Shown one piece after another: positions 12,831 to 25,760 of a stretch of DNA of 64,000 bases. The position numbers and the translations under genes were made by a program. How positions within the stretch are numbered: the first letter of the stretch is position 1; each line of letters begins with the position of its first letter. The notes under the pieces are model-generated. The model did no database searches and was not told the DNA's origin. It saw only the letters and a list, made by a program, of their open reading frames with translations. Source of the DNA: Sclerodactyla briareus (Eukaryota > Echinodermata > Holothuroidea > Dendrochirotida > Sclerodactylidae); the NCBI GenBank assembly GCA_026419785.1, contig JAODTK010002109.1, forward strand, positions 114,312 through 178,311, written 5' to 3'.

Positions 12831-14029
12831 GTTGGAAAACAAAGGGCCAGCGTATTCTGTTCATAAGTTAGGAGGTTAGAGAATCCCAAGGCGATAGCAA
12901 TTGACATATTATCTTCACATTCACCAGTTTTTCTTGGCCCTACATAGTAGACTCATGATTTTATTGCATTCGGACTGCCAAGTACATAACACTAACCCCA
13001 AGTGGTGTCATGACAGGAGGACAAAGGAAGTTCAGGTGAGTTGAAGGCAGGTGATAAAAGTATAAAGGCTGGTTATATCTGAAATTGAAATATGTTGTGC
13101 AAATACTGAGGTAGGTCTAAAGTTATATGAATTGGAATACGTAATGCTTTATGTGATAAATAGTAAAAATTACTGACGCAATATATGCCCTATATTTGTA
13201 TGCAAATTGCACACAGTGAAAACATATTTTTCCCAAATTCCATGCCATTTCAAGTTATCCCAAGTAACACATATCCAACCAGTATCAAGTACTGGGAATA
13301 TGAGGGTTTGGTAATTAAGTTACTTACATGCGTGGGGGAAAATAATCATCCCCTTCAAAAATTATCTGCCGACAAATCGAACCATATGGGTTCAAGCATA
13401 GTAGCACTGAGTTCAAGTGAACTTTTCAAGAGCTATGAAGGACCCAAGATACATTTCCACCAATCAACATATTTGAGGTTATTTCATCTTGTCATTTTGC
13501 TGAGCTAACCTCCACTACAACCCTGACAGATGCATATAGTGAAATAGTTGAATGCCTGCATGCATGTGCAGAATAACTAAACCCCAACTGTCTATATTTT
13601 TCTCATTTGGATTGGACCGGAGCCCGCTTCCAATGGCATGACCCTCTCCCACCAGAGGCCAGTAGCAGCTGGGGAGTTCAAGACAGATCACTGGCCCCAA
13701 TATTAACCAATTCATCATCAAAATTTGAATGGGAAATAATCGGAATGGGAGAAAGAGCCAAACGATTCGCGTATATTGCTTAGCCAAACTGATTAGGGGC
13801 TTGATGGATTTTAGCCCTCCTTCCAAGATTGAACAGATAAGGGGGCCGAGGTTACTGGGTTGGAACCAATGCCTCTAGTTATGACCCGGTTCTAAGGTTG
13901 AAAATATTATGTCAGTAGCCTAGAATTCCAAATAGAAAGTTTGTGGCATTGCAAATTCAGCAGTTGATACAATGCTAAGTGGTACAGTATGATGGGCACA
14001 AATGAGTTTGGAGTTATATTCATAGTATG

Positions 14030-14550
14030 ATTCTATCCACCAAGGTAAACTACCCTATCATGCTTGTTGGAATTAGTATAACTGCATTACATTTTGGTGT
14101 AAGGAAATCTTCATGGTCACTGTATGCTGGTTAGGGGTCTACATGCAGAGCATATTGAAGCGTGAGTCCTGAAAATGCGGCTTGGGTTGAATTGATTCGA
14201 AGTAGGTTTCTTTCTATCGCCAAGTGACCTACCCCTAGTCATGCTTGCGGAATTAGTGTATCGCCATGTGCTATTTGGCAAGAGTCTAATTAAGCGTGAG
14301 GCTGAAATATGCTCCGGAAATTGAACTTTCTGAGTAGATTCCCAAATCTGTCAAGGTAACCACACCCTAGTCAATGCCTTGCGGAATCATAGAGACTGCA
14401 TGTTGCTTTTGGCAAGAAAAATCTTTAGGTCAGCATGTATGCTTTGAGTTAGGGTCAATGCAGAGCATTAATTGAATGTGATCTGAAAGATGCTGCTTGT
14501 AATTGATTGGTGACCATCCTAAAGCCTACCTCACCCTATACGGAGTTCAA
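14030..14550. repeat. Degenerate tandem repeat, about 3.5 units
   Basis: Recurring landmarks: AAGGTAAACTACCCTATCAT (14,042), AAGTGACCTACCCCTAGTCA (about 14,220), AAGGTAACCACACCCTAGTC (about 14,354) and AAAGCCTACCTCACCCTA (about 14,520). Each full unit then has a TGCTTGYGGAATTAGT-like block and a GCATRTTGCTWTTTGGCAAG-like block, and ends in a block resembling GAAAATGCGGCTTGGGTTGA. Unit length varies between about 134 and 177 bp because of indels. Not coding. Confidence 0.6.
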
Positions 14551-17500
14551 CTCCGATCGCTTACAATCACCATTCGCGGAACTGCAATCGGCGGCCTAAG
14601 TCCTTGCGATCCCTTGAAAAATTCACTGCAGTCGAGTTACCAGACAGTGACTGCATTGTATTGGACGTGAACAAGAGGAGGAATTCACAGCCAAAGACAC
14701 ACAAGGAGATCTTCATTCTAAAGGGTCTGTTCGTATACACTCCAAGAACTCAAAATTATTGGAGACGTTAAGGAAGAGAAAGTTAGACAATAATCGCAAA
14801 AAAAAGAATACGTCTTTCATTTGAGCTTTTCACGCGTTCATGATACCCGTTGCTTTTGATTTATTTGCCATCAATGTGGGACTTCGTTCAAAATTTGCCA
14901 CAATGATCGCGCCATCTTGGCCACTCGCAGTGGCTAGACCAAGCGTGTTGCGGTTATATCGCCTCGCCCCTTACTGTACTACAGCGACCTTGAGTATGAC
15001 CGTAAGCTCTCACAGGCCTTGCGGTCAGCAAATTCCATACAGTGTGAGGCAGGAGGCAAGATGATTGTTAGTCCCTTGTCTAAAAAATATCTGAACTGTG
15101 GGACTGCAGACAAACTTCCAGGGGAAAAAAATGTGATAGAAAAATGTAGTGGGCCTCTGCATTCAGTTGCAGCCTAGCTGTGGATACACACCAAACATGC
15201 AAGCGCTTGACACCTGCATTCGAGTCTGTACTGGATTTACGAAACAACCCAGCCTTCAAACACATACCGGTATGAGGGCTAGGACCATTAATGAGCATGC
15301 ACTCTGGACTCCTGGAGGCTTTTAGCGCAATGAATTTCGGATACAGTATGCGATTTTGATACCTATATGTTATGGTTGTTCTGGAATTAGATAAATTGAA
15401 TTGAATTTTGAATGAATTCAACTGCAGATTTTCACTCAAGATCACTCCATGATAATATACTTCTACACTTTACTTTCAGCATAATAATTTTAATACGCAC
15501 AGCAGGTTTTGTTGCAAATCTGGCACTGTGATTGCTTCCCTCTTTAAAACAAAGCATGAATTCCATCTACATTACTGGGCATTTGAGGGAACTTTCAGAA
15601 CAGGTCAACAGCCTACCTACCATGTAGACATTAACTCATAGATAGAGCTGTCTACAGGAGCCAGTTGTCACAGATATTGTGACCCAACATGAAAGAATAT
15701 ATCAGAGCAAGATGTGAATTCTAAGCCAAGTGTTGTTTGCCTTAAATGACCAGCCAACCAGAGATAGAATGTTTATAGAAAATGAAACAGGACAGGGAAG
15801 CTACAGACCAGGCCACAGAGTATGACTGCATTCTCTTTCCAAGAATGCTGTCAGATCTGTTAATTACCCTGTCTTTTATTGGTGAAAGGTTACTACCAGT
15901 GCAAGTCTTCAGTTTCAATCAGTGACATTTTTCAAAGCCATCATGGGTTCTTTTTGGGATAAGGGGGGGGGGGGCATTCACCATGACATGGCAGACACCT
16001 CATTGACAGCATTGGAAGGATGAGGCCACTGGAAGAAGGAATTACTGTGTAAGAAAATCTTCAGTCAATTAGTTTGTGACGTAATTGTTTACCAAGATTC
16101 AATCATTTATTCTACGTCCCAATTGAGTATCCAACCTCACCCCCCCCCCACCCCCCACCCGAGGAATGTTCCACGGTACTGAATCTGTGCTGTGGGAATC
16201 TATAGGTTTAGGAAGAATCTTGGGGTTATCCAAGACACCCTGGCATGTGATCCCTTGAGTGAATTGATGTATGATAGTAAAGAACAATGATTCACACATA
16301 GGATACTGTTTACATGCATCATTTCTTCTGCTTGCAAAACCATAAAATATTCTCTGCTTGGGTATTTCCAAATTCACATTTTAGAGACAGAATCAATCAG
16401 AAATGTGGAGAGCTTCTAAACAATTTGAAAAAGTATACATCACTAGGACATCTTGTACCAGGAAGGAAAAGGATATGTGTTATTCCTAGGTATGTTGTTG
16501 TAAATACACTATCGGTTTATGGCTCACCAATCGATCAGTTTTACACTAGTATCATTTCGTTCATGTGTAAATGGCGCTCTTGGGTTTGAGCTGGGTGGTT
16601 GGGGTTTTTGAGCCATAATTTTTATTGCATGTTATTGTTAAATGGCTTCCATTCCTAAAACTGGAGTATTTGAGTATGAAGTATAAACATGACAGCCATT
16701 CAAAACACATCTCAATCAGATGAATCAGATCAGCGTTGGGCCATGATTGAAACAAGTTGGACAACTGGCAACACCAAGGCTGACAGATAGTATATTTAAG
16801 GTTCCATTTTGCAGGTAATGTTTGAAAAAGACTATAAACAATGTGAGCATAACAATCCATAGCATGAGATGTTTATTGTGACCAGTATAGACCATTCAGA
16901 CCTTCTCGCTTTGGTGGCAGCTAATTAGAAAGGGTCAGATAGTTGTATATGCTCAGAGATGAGCAGGACTGAGGGAGATAACTTCTAGAAATGTATTCTC
17001 TCTTGAGGATTCATCACATGAAGTTCACCAATAGAAGCATTATAAATACTCTTAAATCTTCTAGCTTCAGTTAGTAGTGCTTTTGTACTTCGGTGAGAAA
17101 AAAAATAGGATGATATCTTCAAAGACATCAATCGGGAGAATGTCAGATATAAACATGGCAGTCAATCCTTTTGTCATGCAACCTAAATAAGAACTGAGAA
17201 GAATATATATTATATATATATATATAGTAATACACACTTAACACACTCTCAGGTCAATAAATTTATTTATAAGGGAAACATGCGCTCATCAAGGATGGAA
17301 GGAACGGCAATACAGAAAGAAAGGCCTATTATTCACAGAACCTGCATGATCCAAGTCTCCAAAGAGTCACATAATGGCGCCCTTTCACTAATTCATAGAG
17401 GGTGTCGCATGACTCCTTATAGGTTTACCACTAGCTCTAAATAGAGGTTTCATAGCCTCATTTTTGTGAGTCTCTCTGGCCACTTGCTTGTTCATAATGC

Positions 17501-20259
17501 TTATTCATAACTTCATTCATCATAACTCAAAGCTGGGTTAGGTGCAAGGTTTTTTTGACCGTGTGGGCCCAGACAGGTGGTTTGTTTTAATGGGTTGTGA
17601 TTAGAATCTTATTCTATGTAATTACCACAATTAGGTATTTTCACCTATACCCTATTCAACTCTATGTGAGAGAGGTTCCTTTACAACTTGAACTCCCTAT
17701 CTCTACAGTGAAGAATTACCCACAGACTGCAATTACCAATCCTAGCCAGAACCCCCTCCCCCCTCCGTTATTTTTGCTAACATTAGCGATTGTATGTACC
17801 TTTTATACATACACTTGCAATGTCTTAAGCCTCCTATTGGCCCCAATTTGGCAAATCGTTTAAGCCTGGAGGTGGTCAGCTCGGCACTCCAAAAATGCCA
17901 GGGATGGAGTCCCATATCCTTGGTGACAGGAAATTTGGTGAAGAAAAGCAGAGACTGACTGCCCAAAACGAGGGTGAAGTCCAGCATTATTTACACAATT
18001 TACACATGCACAGTTACCGGTTGGAGTGAGTTCCACAGCCGAGGACTGGGCACGTGGACGGCTATCTCCCATTGCCTTTTGACTTGGATCATAAGCAGCA
18101 AGAGATGTTCACCATCTAGTGGTCCCGGTCCGGCGTCACTGTTGAAGAGTGACAAATTGACTATCTTTTTTTTTTATTTTGAAGGCCAGCACAATTCATT
18201 CTGCCAATCTCTCCAGAGGAAAGTGCCCAAAAAAACGTCATGGCAAATTATGTCAGCTGAAACTTCACAAGGAAGATTCTTCTGATCTAGAAGCTTGGGA
18301 GAGTGTCGGCTGGCATAATTGGAAGCACAGGTTAGTGGTAGAAGGTAAGTGCCATCTGCGTAATAAATTGCACATCACCCAACAGGGGCCTTGGCATTTG
18401 CAGGAGGGAATACTAGTTCAACCCACCAGACAGAATGAATGCAGTTGAATCTATTTCCTTCAAGCAGGAACCTAGTTAAGGATACCTTGGCATCCAGAAA
18501 CAAGCCGTAAAATTATCACTGGTGGATCCCCAAAAAAGTGGGGGGGTGGGGAACCACAAAAACCCCCCAAATTCCTTAAGTAAGCTATCAATCTTCATCT
18601 TTTTCTATTTATGGCCACCCTATATCAAACCATTAGAACCTGACACTGGCACCTCCAGACATTATATCTAGATTACATTTGCAAAAAGCGTTCTCTCAAG
18701 GCACAGGCAAGACACAAGGTGCCAGAGTGGAGTCCAGGGTGGAACTATCACCAAATCCAACAGCTCCACATGGTCTGTGGCATACTCCTGTGGAAAGCCT
18801 ATTGCCCTGACAAACAGAAATGGGTAAAACCACTAGCTTGGGATGGAGGACATGGTTGAGCTCAAATTCCATTGCTCTCAAGTCTACTCACCTGTTTTGG
18901 CCTATTTGCTCTATGGGGATGACAGGCAATGATGTGGTTTCCTTTACATCTTGTAGAATGTGATTCTGAAGCATCTTTCACCCATTTAAGTTTGGGAACA
19001 TGCATCACAAAGGGGGGGGGGGTTGACATTTTGGAATTCTATGCAGTGTCTACCACCCACACCCACCATGCTTTAGCTGTAGCTGCCCCATCACCAGCTC
19101 CATTCTCGTTGAAATGGAGAATACCAAATCATAGGCAATGACTCCAAACATTAAATCCTTCCAAATATATCTCTGCATAAGAGCAAAATACATCGGTGTT
19201 TTAGAGTGGTCAGGATGAATATCTCAAGTCATGCAGGGTACTGATAACTGTGAAACTGTAGGTGACCCCGTGAGCCAGGGGTCCAAGGTCATATAGGGGA
19301 ACACACTAAAATGCTATATTTACTGAATACACGAAGGTTATGATTCTCTGCCAAAAAGAATGTTAAAAATATTTTGCAAATGCGAAGCAGTCTTTCTTCG
19401 GAATGATGCTAAACTGACGCCTACCAGACAATCAATTTACATATATGTTTTAACAGCTGATTAGTGATAGCAGTATGATATATTGGAGCCAAAGATTAAA
19501 CTAAAATTGGAATAAATTCTTGTACCTTTAATTCCAATTTTAAGCCATCAATTTTTTCGAACGTAATGTGGTTCCTGTCTTACTCAAGCGGCCAGCTGCG
19601 CTGCTGAGTCTGTACGGTTTAGCTCACCATCCTTGAAATGAAAAATTAATGTTTGGTATTGTATCGCGATGTTAGGTGCCCTGAAAATTCTAAGGTAAAC
19701 ACAAGCGATTATTCCCAATACTATCAGATTAATCATCAAAATATTCAGTGAATTTGGGCACATTGGAAATTAACAGCCTTCAAAAACAAATGAATGAAAT
19801 GAAGCTATATAGGCTGATAAAACTCATGTCCCCTTGAATTAGAGAAGTTTGTTAAGTTCGCATCCTCTCCCCCCACCCTACCACACCTGACATAGACCGA
19901 CACATTCCAAACGGAAAAAAGTCAGGTTATAACAAAGCAACATGTAAACCAGAGACCCGCCCACATGGGTTATGATCCCAAGGGGCCCATCCGCTGTGCA
20001 ATCTTGGCAATTTTTATGAACTCGCGCGAACAGTTGATTGAAACCTGAATGTAAGGTTCTAAAGACAGGAAGTGGCGTTTACATTTGGCAAAACACGCGA
20101 AATTGCCTAACGGAACGTTGGAATGGGAGAGAGGTGGGAGATAGGGCTGTAGCTAGACCCAGTCTATTGTAGGCCACAACATTTACACATTCATCACAAT
20201 GAACGAACGGGGAAAAATGCTTTTTGGATGGTGCAAATTGTACTGGCACGTTTCCGGAA
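14551..20259. other. No gene recognised
   Basis: AT-rich sequence with short frames only. It contains a G run (15,962-15,974), a C-rich stretch (16,139-16,160), a TA microsatellite (17,202-17,227) and further G runs at 18,540 and 19,012. The overlapping 17.7-18.4 kb frames on both strands are short and show no domain. Confidence 0.6.
17202..17227. repeat. (TA)n microsatellite
   Basis: Alternating TA with one phase slip. Confidence 0.95.
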
Positions 20260-20260
20260 T

Positions 20261-20665
20261 GAATTATGCAAATTATATGACTTAATTACCTATTTTACGC
20301 AAAATCCAAGCAGTTCATCCACTTTATATCCTGGCCTCTATGTGCCAAACCAAGTAACCACAGCACCTACGGTTAATCTTTAATCTTGCTACGGCCTAAA
20401 CGATAACGTAAATTACATAGGCTAATACTCACTTAGTAGTGACTTGTGCCAAAATCTAATCCAGAGCGTTTCACCCAACCCCGATGCTTCCCTGAAAAGT
20501 TTGTCGCAATTACACATTACCGTTCGGAAGATAACTGTAACGAAAAAGTGTGACACAAACACATACACAAACACATGCCAGACTTCCTAGTGACCACTAA
20601 GTCTCCTCCTGAATTTCATGAAGGCGAGACAAAAAGCTCACAACTGATCGAATGGGCTCAATCCG
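20261..20665 (+). repeat. Dispersed repeat with (AC)n-CATGCCA core, copy 1
   Basis: Landmarks shared in order with 28,935-29,315 are GGTTAATC...TAATCTTG, CCAAAATCTAATC, TTTCACCCAACCC, a GTGTGACACAAACACATACA tract, CATGCCA, and a final GGCGAGACAAAAAGC-like block. I recall similar non-LTR-derived or SINE-like families from marine invertebrates, but I cannot name the family from sequence alone. Confidence 0.55.
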
Positions 20666-21359
20666 CTATATATAACTTTAGCCTGATTGGGACAAATCAC
20701 AGACGTTTTATTGCTAATTGACAGGCTCATGGGCACTCATGGAACACATCCCCACGTTAGACTTACTAAAGTCTCTGCCCGACTTGGTCACACCATTTTA
20801 CCAGTATAGTTCAAGGTGTGGTGGACATCTACCACACACTCAAGTGAACCGAACCCTTCTAAGTTACTCACGCTACCATCTACAGCCACGAAGTATGAAA
20901 GTGGTTTTGGCCCAAGACCAGGCCCAAAAATCCAGTGCCTCTATAAACAATCTGTCTGTTCGCCAGTGGGCGCAACACAGGATTCCCACGTTAGTCTAAT
21001 TTCGATAGGCTTGACACGAGTTGATAAATTTGACAAGCCTAACTGGACTTGCGTACGAAGACTCGCAAATTCAGAAAATTTTGATTAACGAATACTTAAG
21101 GCAAACAATAGCCGAGGTGTAAAGGTAAACTTTCTACTAAGCAATTCTCTGAACAGATGAATAATGAACAACGATTAACAACTGATAACAGGCAACAGTG
21201 AGACGCGACATGGCGAATAGGTGATTACACATAATCAATGCACATAACATACACTCTGTATAGCAAAAATACCATGCACACCAGATACAGCAGTTAGTGA
21301 TGGTACAGCGCAGTATACACATAAAATATGTGTGTTTCGCGAGGATTCTAATGGAAGAA

Positions 21360-21740
21360 AGGTCAAGACCGCACGGAGGGGGAAAACCCTGTTCAACCCC
21401 ATTACGTTTACAATACGAAGTTGAACCTCACACTTGGGAGTTCAAAACATAGTCTATTGTGGGTAGTCTCGGGGGTGACACGAGGTTGACCTAGGGTGAA
21501 CTTGACACGGGGTTGAAGAGCATTCACCCGACAATTTTACCCTGTGGAACCCCAAAGCACAGGGCTGAACCCAAAGGGCGGGGTTGAGTGCAAACACACC
21601 CCAAGTTACTCAACCCAAACTTTCGCAGATGGGTACGCCAAATTCCAGTCATTAACCTAGCAATTAGAGAATTACCAGGGACAGTGCCCTGTGACTGACC
21701 TAGGGAATGGGACAAGGTTGTTATTGGAGCTGTGGTCATA
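21360..21740. repeat. Region rich in GGTTGA / TCAACC motifs in both orientations
   Basis: The motifs TTCAACCCC, GTTGAACC, AGGTTGACC, GGGGTTGAAG, GGGGTTGAG and ACTCAACCC alternate in direct and inverted form over about 350 bp, with GTGACACGAGG and CTTGACACGGGG also repeated. This can fold back on itself and suggests a mobile-element terminus or foldback repeat. The overlapping short frame (21,524-21,739, minus) has no recognisable domain. Confidence 0.4.
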
Positions 21741-21931
21741 ATTGGCCCAGTAGAACAGTTATGAGGCTTGCTAGGGTAAGACGAGGGATGGTAAGTTAAT
21801 CCTGCACTATAGATGGCAGAGAAAGGATATCTTGATTTGTAGGGTTAATCTCGGGGATTGGATGAGCTCACTTGCAAAGCTATTACATTCTCTTATCAGC
21901 CACAGAATCAGAAACATCCTTAGGCAAATGT

Positions 21932-21951
21932 GGGGGGGGGGGGGGGGGGGG
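21932..21951. repeat. Poly-G tract (20 consecutive G)
   Basis: Uninterrupted run of 20 G within otherwise ordinary AT-rich sequence. Confidence 0.9.
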
Positions 21952-24889
21952 ACCAAATATGACAGAAGCCTCAAAATAAACATGACATTCTCTCTCTCTT
22001 CAACATTAGCTTCTCTCCCCCCCCTTTTCTTTTATCAGAGAAGGCCACCAATTGATGTGTGTGGAGGATGGGATGAGGTAGGTATGTTGGGGGCTCCTTA
22101 TAACGCCAAGGAAAATTAAAGGAGTACTCTGATGAATTTTACTTGACATCTCCACAGCCAATTTCTGTATTATTATTGCACCCCCTATTCCTCCTGGGTA
22201 TTTTTTATTTGAGGTGGTACCCATGACACCCCATATTATTTATATATCATAACCATTCCGGGAGGCTTCAATCTACGGATCTGCCAATCAAGGGATGCAT
22301 GCCGAGTGCAGAGAGTGAATTATTTACTTCAGCTGCTATCAAAACCAGCATTTCTGGTGGAGCTGAGCGAGTGTCATCTTCAGTGCATGCAGAGGGTAAG
22401 AAATCTAAAAATAACTGCACCAACATACAAAAGAGGGACGGAGGATGTTTACTGTGGATGATGGGTTATCAAAGTTGAGTGAAAGGTGACAACTTCGCAA
22501 ACAGAGAAGGACATAATGATAAATGGGAAAATTTGGAGGCATGATACTTGACTCTCTATATGACTTGCTCATAAGGTAGTACAAAAGGCGATGTGATGTG
22601 AAACACTTGAAAACATGGGTTGAGTAGTAGGCCTATTACTAGCCTTGTAAACTAGTCATGACTGGATCCGCTACTGTTCGCAAATGTATAATGACGGAAC
22701 GAAAAAAACTGAAATTTTCCCAATTGAAACAGTACAGTGAATCGAGGTGGTTGGGTGGTGTGACTCCATCTAGTTGCAGTGAAAAAGTACTCACGGATTC
22801 AGATAATTTAACACATTACAGTTCCCCGTAATTATCATAGGCCTGAGACGTAACGTGATATTAATAGAATCCCAGCGGATCAGATGGACATTAGCTTCTA
22901 TGAAAAACAATTTCGGCAACTGTTATGTAGCAAATCCGTGAATTCATAAATGTCAAGACTGCTAGATTTCCTGATACAGTCATGGAATCAAATAACAATT
23001 GCACAGTCGCTTTTCATATGATGCTATGTCACGGAAATTTGGGCCTTTATGGTAAATAGCTTAAGCCACTGCGAAAGGGCACAAAGATCCTAGCAAATAT
23101 TATTGGAGAAATTACACTACACAAGCTCTCAGAGAATTTTTCAGCTGCACAAAGCAAGGCCCAGAATCAAATGACAATCCGGGGTCTCAGCAGTTATATG
23201 TGTTGCCAATTAGGGTGTGAATGAAAATGCAGTTATTCACCAAAGTGGCGGGATGGACTGTACTAAACCCAAACCAAACAACGCATATCAATGCATAGTA
23301 TATAAAACAATCACTAGTGCTAATGTCATAAACGCTTCAAATATCAATTTTTAGGGGTGCTAGAGATTTTCTCCCGGCCTCGCCACTTCTCCCTTATTTT
23401 GACACAGTTATGGACCATGTAAATCAATCGGGACCTCTGTAATTCACCATGATTTCAAAACTAGGTTGTTCTCTTCCTCTTTACACATGCCTCGTGAAAC
23501 AGGTAATCATGCCAGTTATATCATTTGTAAGCGATTTTCTCCCTAGCGCCACAGAAACATACAAAGAATTTCAAAAATTGCCACAGCCAAATGAGAGATA
23601 CACTCGCTAAGTGATTACAAACACTTGATTTGGTACAGATCCGAGGGATGGAAGTCGCTAAATTCTCCTTGTTTTTATGCAACGGCGATCAATTCATCCA
23701 CGATCCTGATTGACATTGAAATCATGGCAAGACAGTGTCCACACTGAGTCATACCTTTCTCCGGGCAAATTTCGATTCCCCTCGTATCCCCGAGTTGAAA
23801 TCGTTTGAAGAGAAACGGTAGATTTGGACAGGTCTGATGTCTGAACCAAAATAAATTTTGCCGGGCTGGATGAGCTAAGGAGTGGTCATGGCCACTCCTT
23901 TACAGTTAAACGCGCCCCCGAGAGATATCTGTAGTGGTTGAGATGTGCCATGAGAGCGGGTGTAGGGTGATCTGGGGCAGCGATGGATCATGGACTGAAG
24001 CCACTCAGCGGTAAAAAAACAGAATGGGATGCCCTCAGGTATCTATACAACTCAGGAAGGAACAGAGAATAATAGCACCAGTAGCTGGAGTAGGCCTATG
24101 CATGCCTAGCCAGAGAGAACTAGAATGGAGAGCAGGCTAAAACGACTATGGTTGATTGTAGATATCAAACAATCCAAAAGTAAGTCAACTAAAGGAACGA
24201 TATAAAAATTATTCTGTCGAGCAAAACAACCGTAGTATTATTAGACAAGGTGTCTTAGGCCGAGCCATTGTTCATAGATAGTTAAGTTCTCTCAGAAGGG
24301 TATTCTTGGAGCCTCCATGCTATCTCCCCATACTCTACTTCCATATCGCGCATTTCCCAGTACTTCCCCGAATAGTTCAAAATTTGAAATGTGCCCGTGA
24401 AAATTGATAATCCTCCGATAATGATTCTGTAAAGGGGCTATATCAATCAGACATTCCACCTGATTTATTACCAATTACACATTGCATGAAGAAATTAACC
24501 TTATTCTTATTAGAAGTTGCCACTAGGGTTTTTAAGCATACTCAAAACTGTTATAACTACAGTATCATTTAAGTAGGTACATAGCCAAGAACCCCAAGAT
24601 AGTATCAAAGCAGGAGGAAAGGTTTTGTTGTGAGGCAGTAACATGGTGTAACGCAGAAAGCAGTCTTTGTTTTATAAATCAATTCTTTATTTGATATTCC
24701 CTTGCTCCCCTGTGAGACTTTCTGTTTGCTGTAGGCTTGTCTGCGGCGCGCTAGCCCAGCTAGCTGAAACAGTATTTTACGCTCACGGAGTCCTTGGTCG
24801 TTTCTGCCTTGGGCTATAGACAGCGGTGCGCGAACAATGAATCCTTTGTATAGCCTCACTGGTGTGCTAGGGTAGTGTTTTTGGCGATA
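21952..24889. other. No gene recognised
   Basis: AT-rich sequence with no frame that resembles a known exon. A short perfect hairpin lies at 23,877-23,900. The frames at 24,292-24,474 and 24,605-24,859 (minus) show no domain. Confidence 0.6.
23877..23900. other. Perfect 9-bp inverted repeat (hairpin)
   Basis: AAGGAGTGG and CCACTCCTT are separated by six bases (TCATGG). It is too short for a microRNA precursor; it could form a small stem-loop or be chance. Confidence 0.5.
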
Positions 24890-25760
24890 GGCGAACGGAA
24901 TGTTTGGTTAGAGTAACGGCCCGCGGTAGCGCCAGGCATTAATGGTATTACGGGCTACACATTCATTTAATTGTAAGTATTTGCTACTTGGGCGTGGGTT
25001 ACTCTAGCCTGCGAGCAAGCCGTAGGCTTTGGGGCGAGACGCATGATCGATTAATTAGTTTTAAACTAGTTCGATGCGCATGTCAGATGCTCATAGGTTT
25101 AGCTGCTGGATTAGTTGCGGGTTGTGATGGTTTGAGATATTGTGTCTAACCCCCGCCCCGTCGCATCACTGGCTGTGAGCAGTGCCCCCTGGCATGTACC
25201 CGTTGTATGAAAGACTTAGGCTATGCTTATCATTTTTATGGCGTAGTATATAACGGGCTACATTTCCGCGTCTCGTCAGTTTTTTTCTCTCTGAAATTCT
25301 CAGACTGCGAGCCAATGATAGTTTCGGCCAAGGGCCCCTTCAAAGATATATGTTTGAGTTACGGACTGTATAAGTCTTTAGCCTGAAGAAGCCTGCTAGA
25401 ACTGTACCTTTGGAGGCGGTGCTTGTGCCGAACTCGCGCACAGAAGGCCGCCGGCGTGATTAACTGGGTGCCCGGGGACTCAGCGCAGAGTGCAGTGCCG
25501 CGTTTAGTGCGGGGTGCCAGGCAATATAGTCTCGTGCCACAGCTGAAATAAAGGCTTATTGCATAACCACTTACCGCCGCGTTAACGAAATTGACTGAGC
25601 CGACAACAGGAGAGACTGAGCAAGGCTGTCGGTACACGGCAGTGACGCCGCGCCAGCGCTCCACCGGCGCTACGCCTGCGCTGCGCATGCGCTACGCCGG
25701 CACGGGTTCGTTGACGCCGCGAGCTGCCTGAGTAAGGCTACTGGCGTATCTCCCATGAGC
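24890..25760. other. CpG-rich patch, no gene recognised
   Basis: GC and CpG content rise here compared with both flanks, most strongly at 25,640-25,730 (CGCCGCGCCAGCGCTCCACC). It contains a pair of ACGGGCTACA motifs (about 24,950 and 25,253) and an imperfect palindrome around TTAGTTTTAAACTAGTT (25,056-25,072). The 109-codon minus frame at 25,359-25,688 has no recognisable domain. It may be a CpG island/promoter or an inserted element; the sequence does not decide. Confidence 0.4.

Larger units (their letters stand above)
6514..14029. other. No gene recognised; probable upstream intron or intergenic DNA
   Basis: Frames are short and none resembles a known exon. It includes a 111-codon frame at 6,689-7,024 with no family resemblance and no good flanking splice signals. 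Notable local sequence includes a tetranucleotide GATA/GGTA patch (6,617-6,632), a poly-G tract (7,948), an ATT microsatellite (12,304-12,330) and a small CpG-rich patch (about 12,650-12,830). If the Ig exon is a ROR exon, this DNA would be its 5' intron. Confidence 0.6.

Noticed and set aside
14521..14606. 5S rRNA-like start (GCCTAC...)
   Set aside because: Similarity ends after a few bases and the internal control regions are absent.
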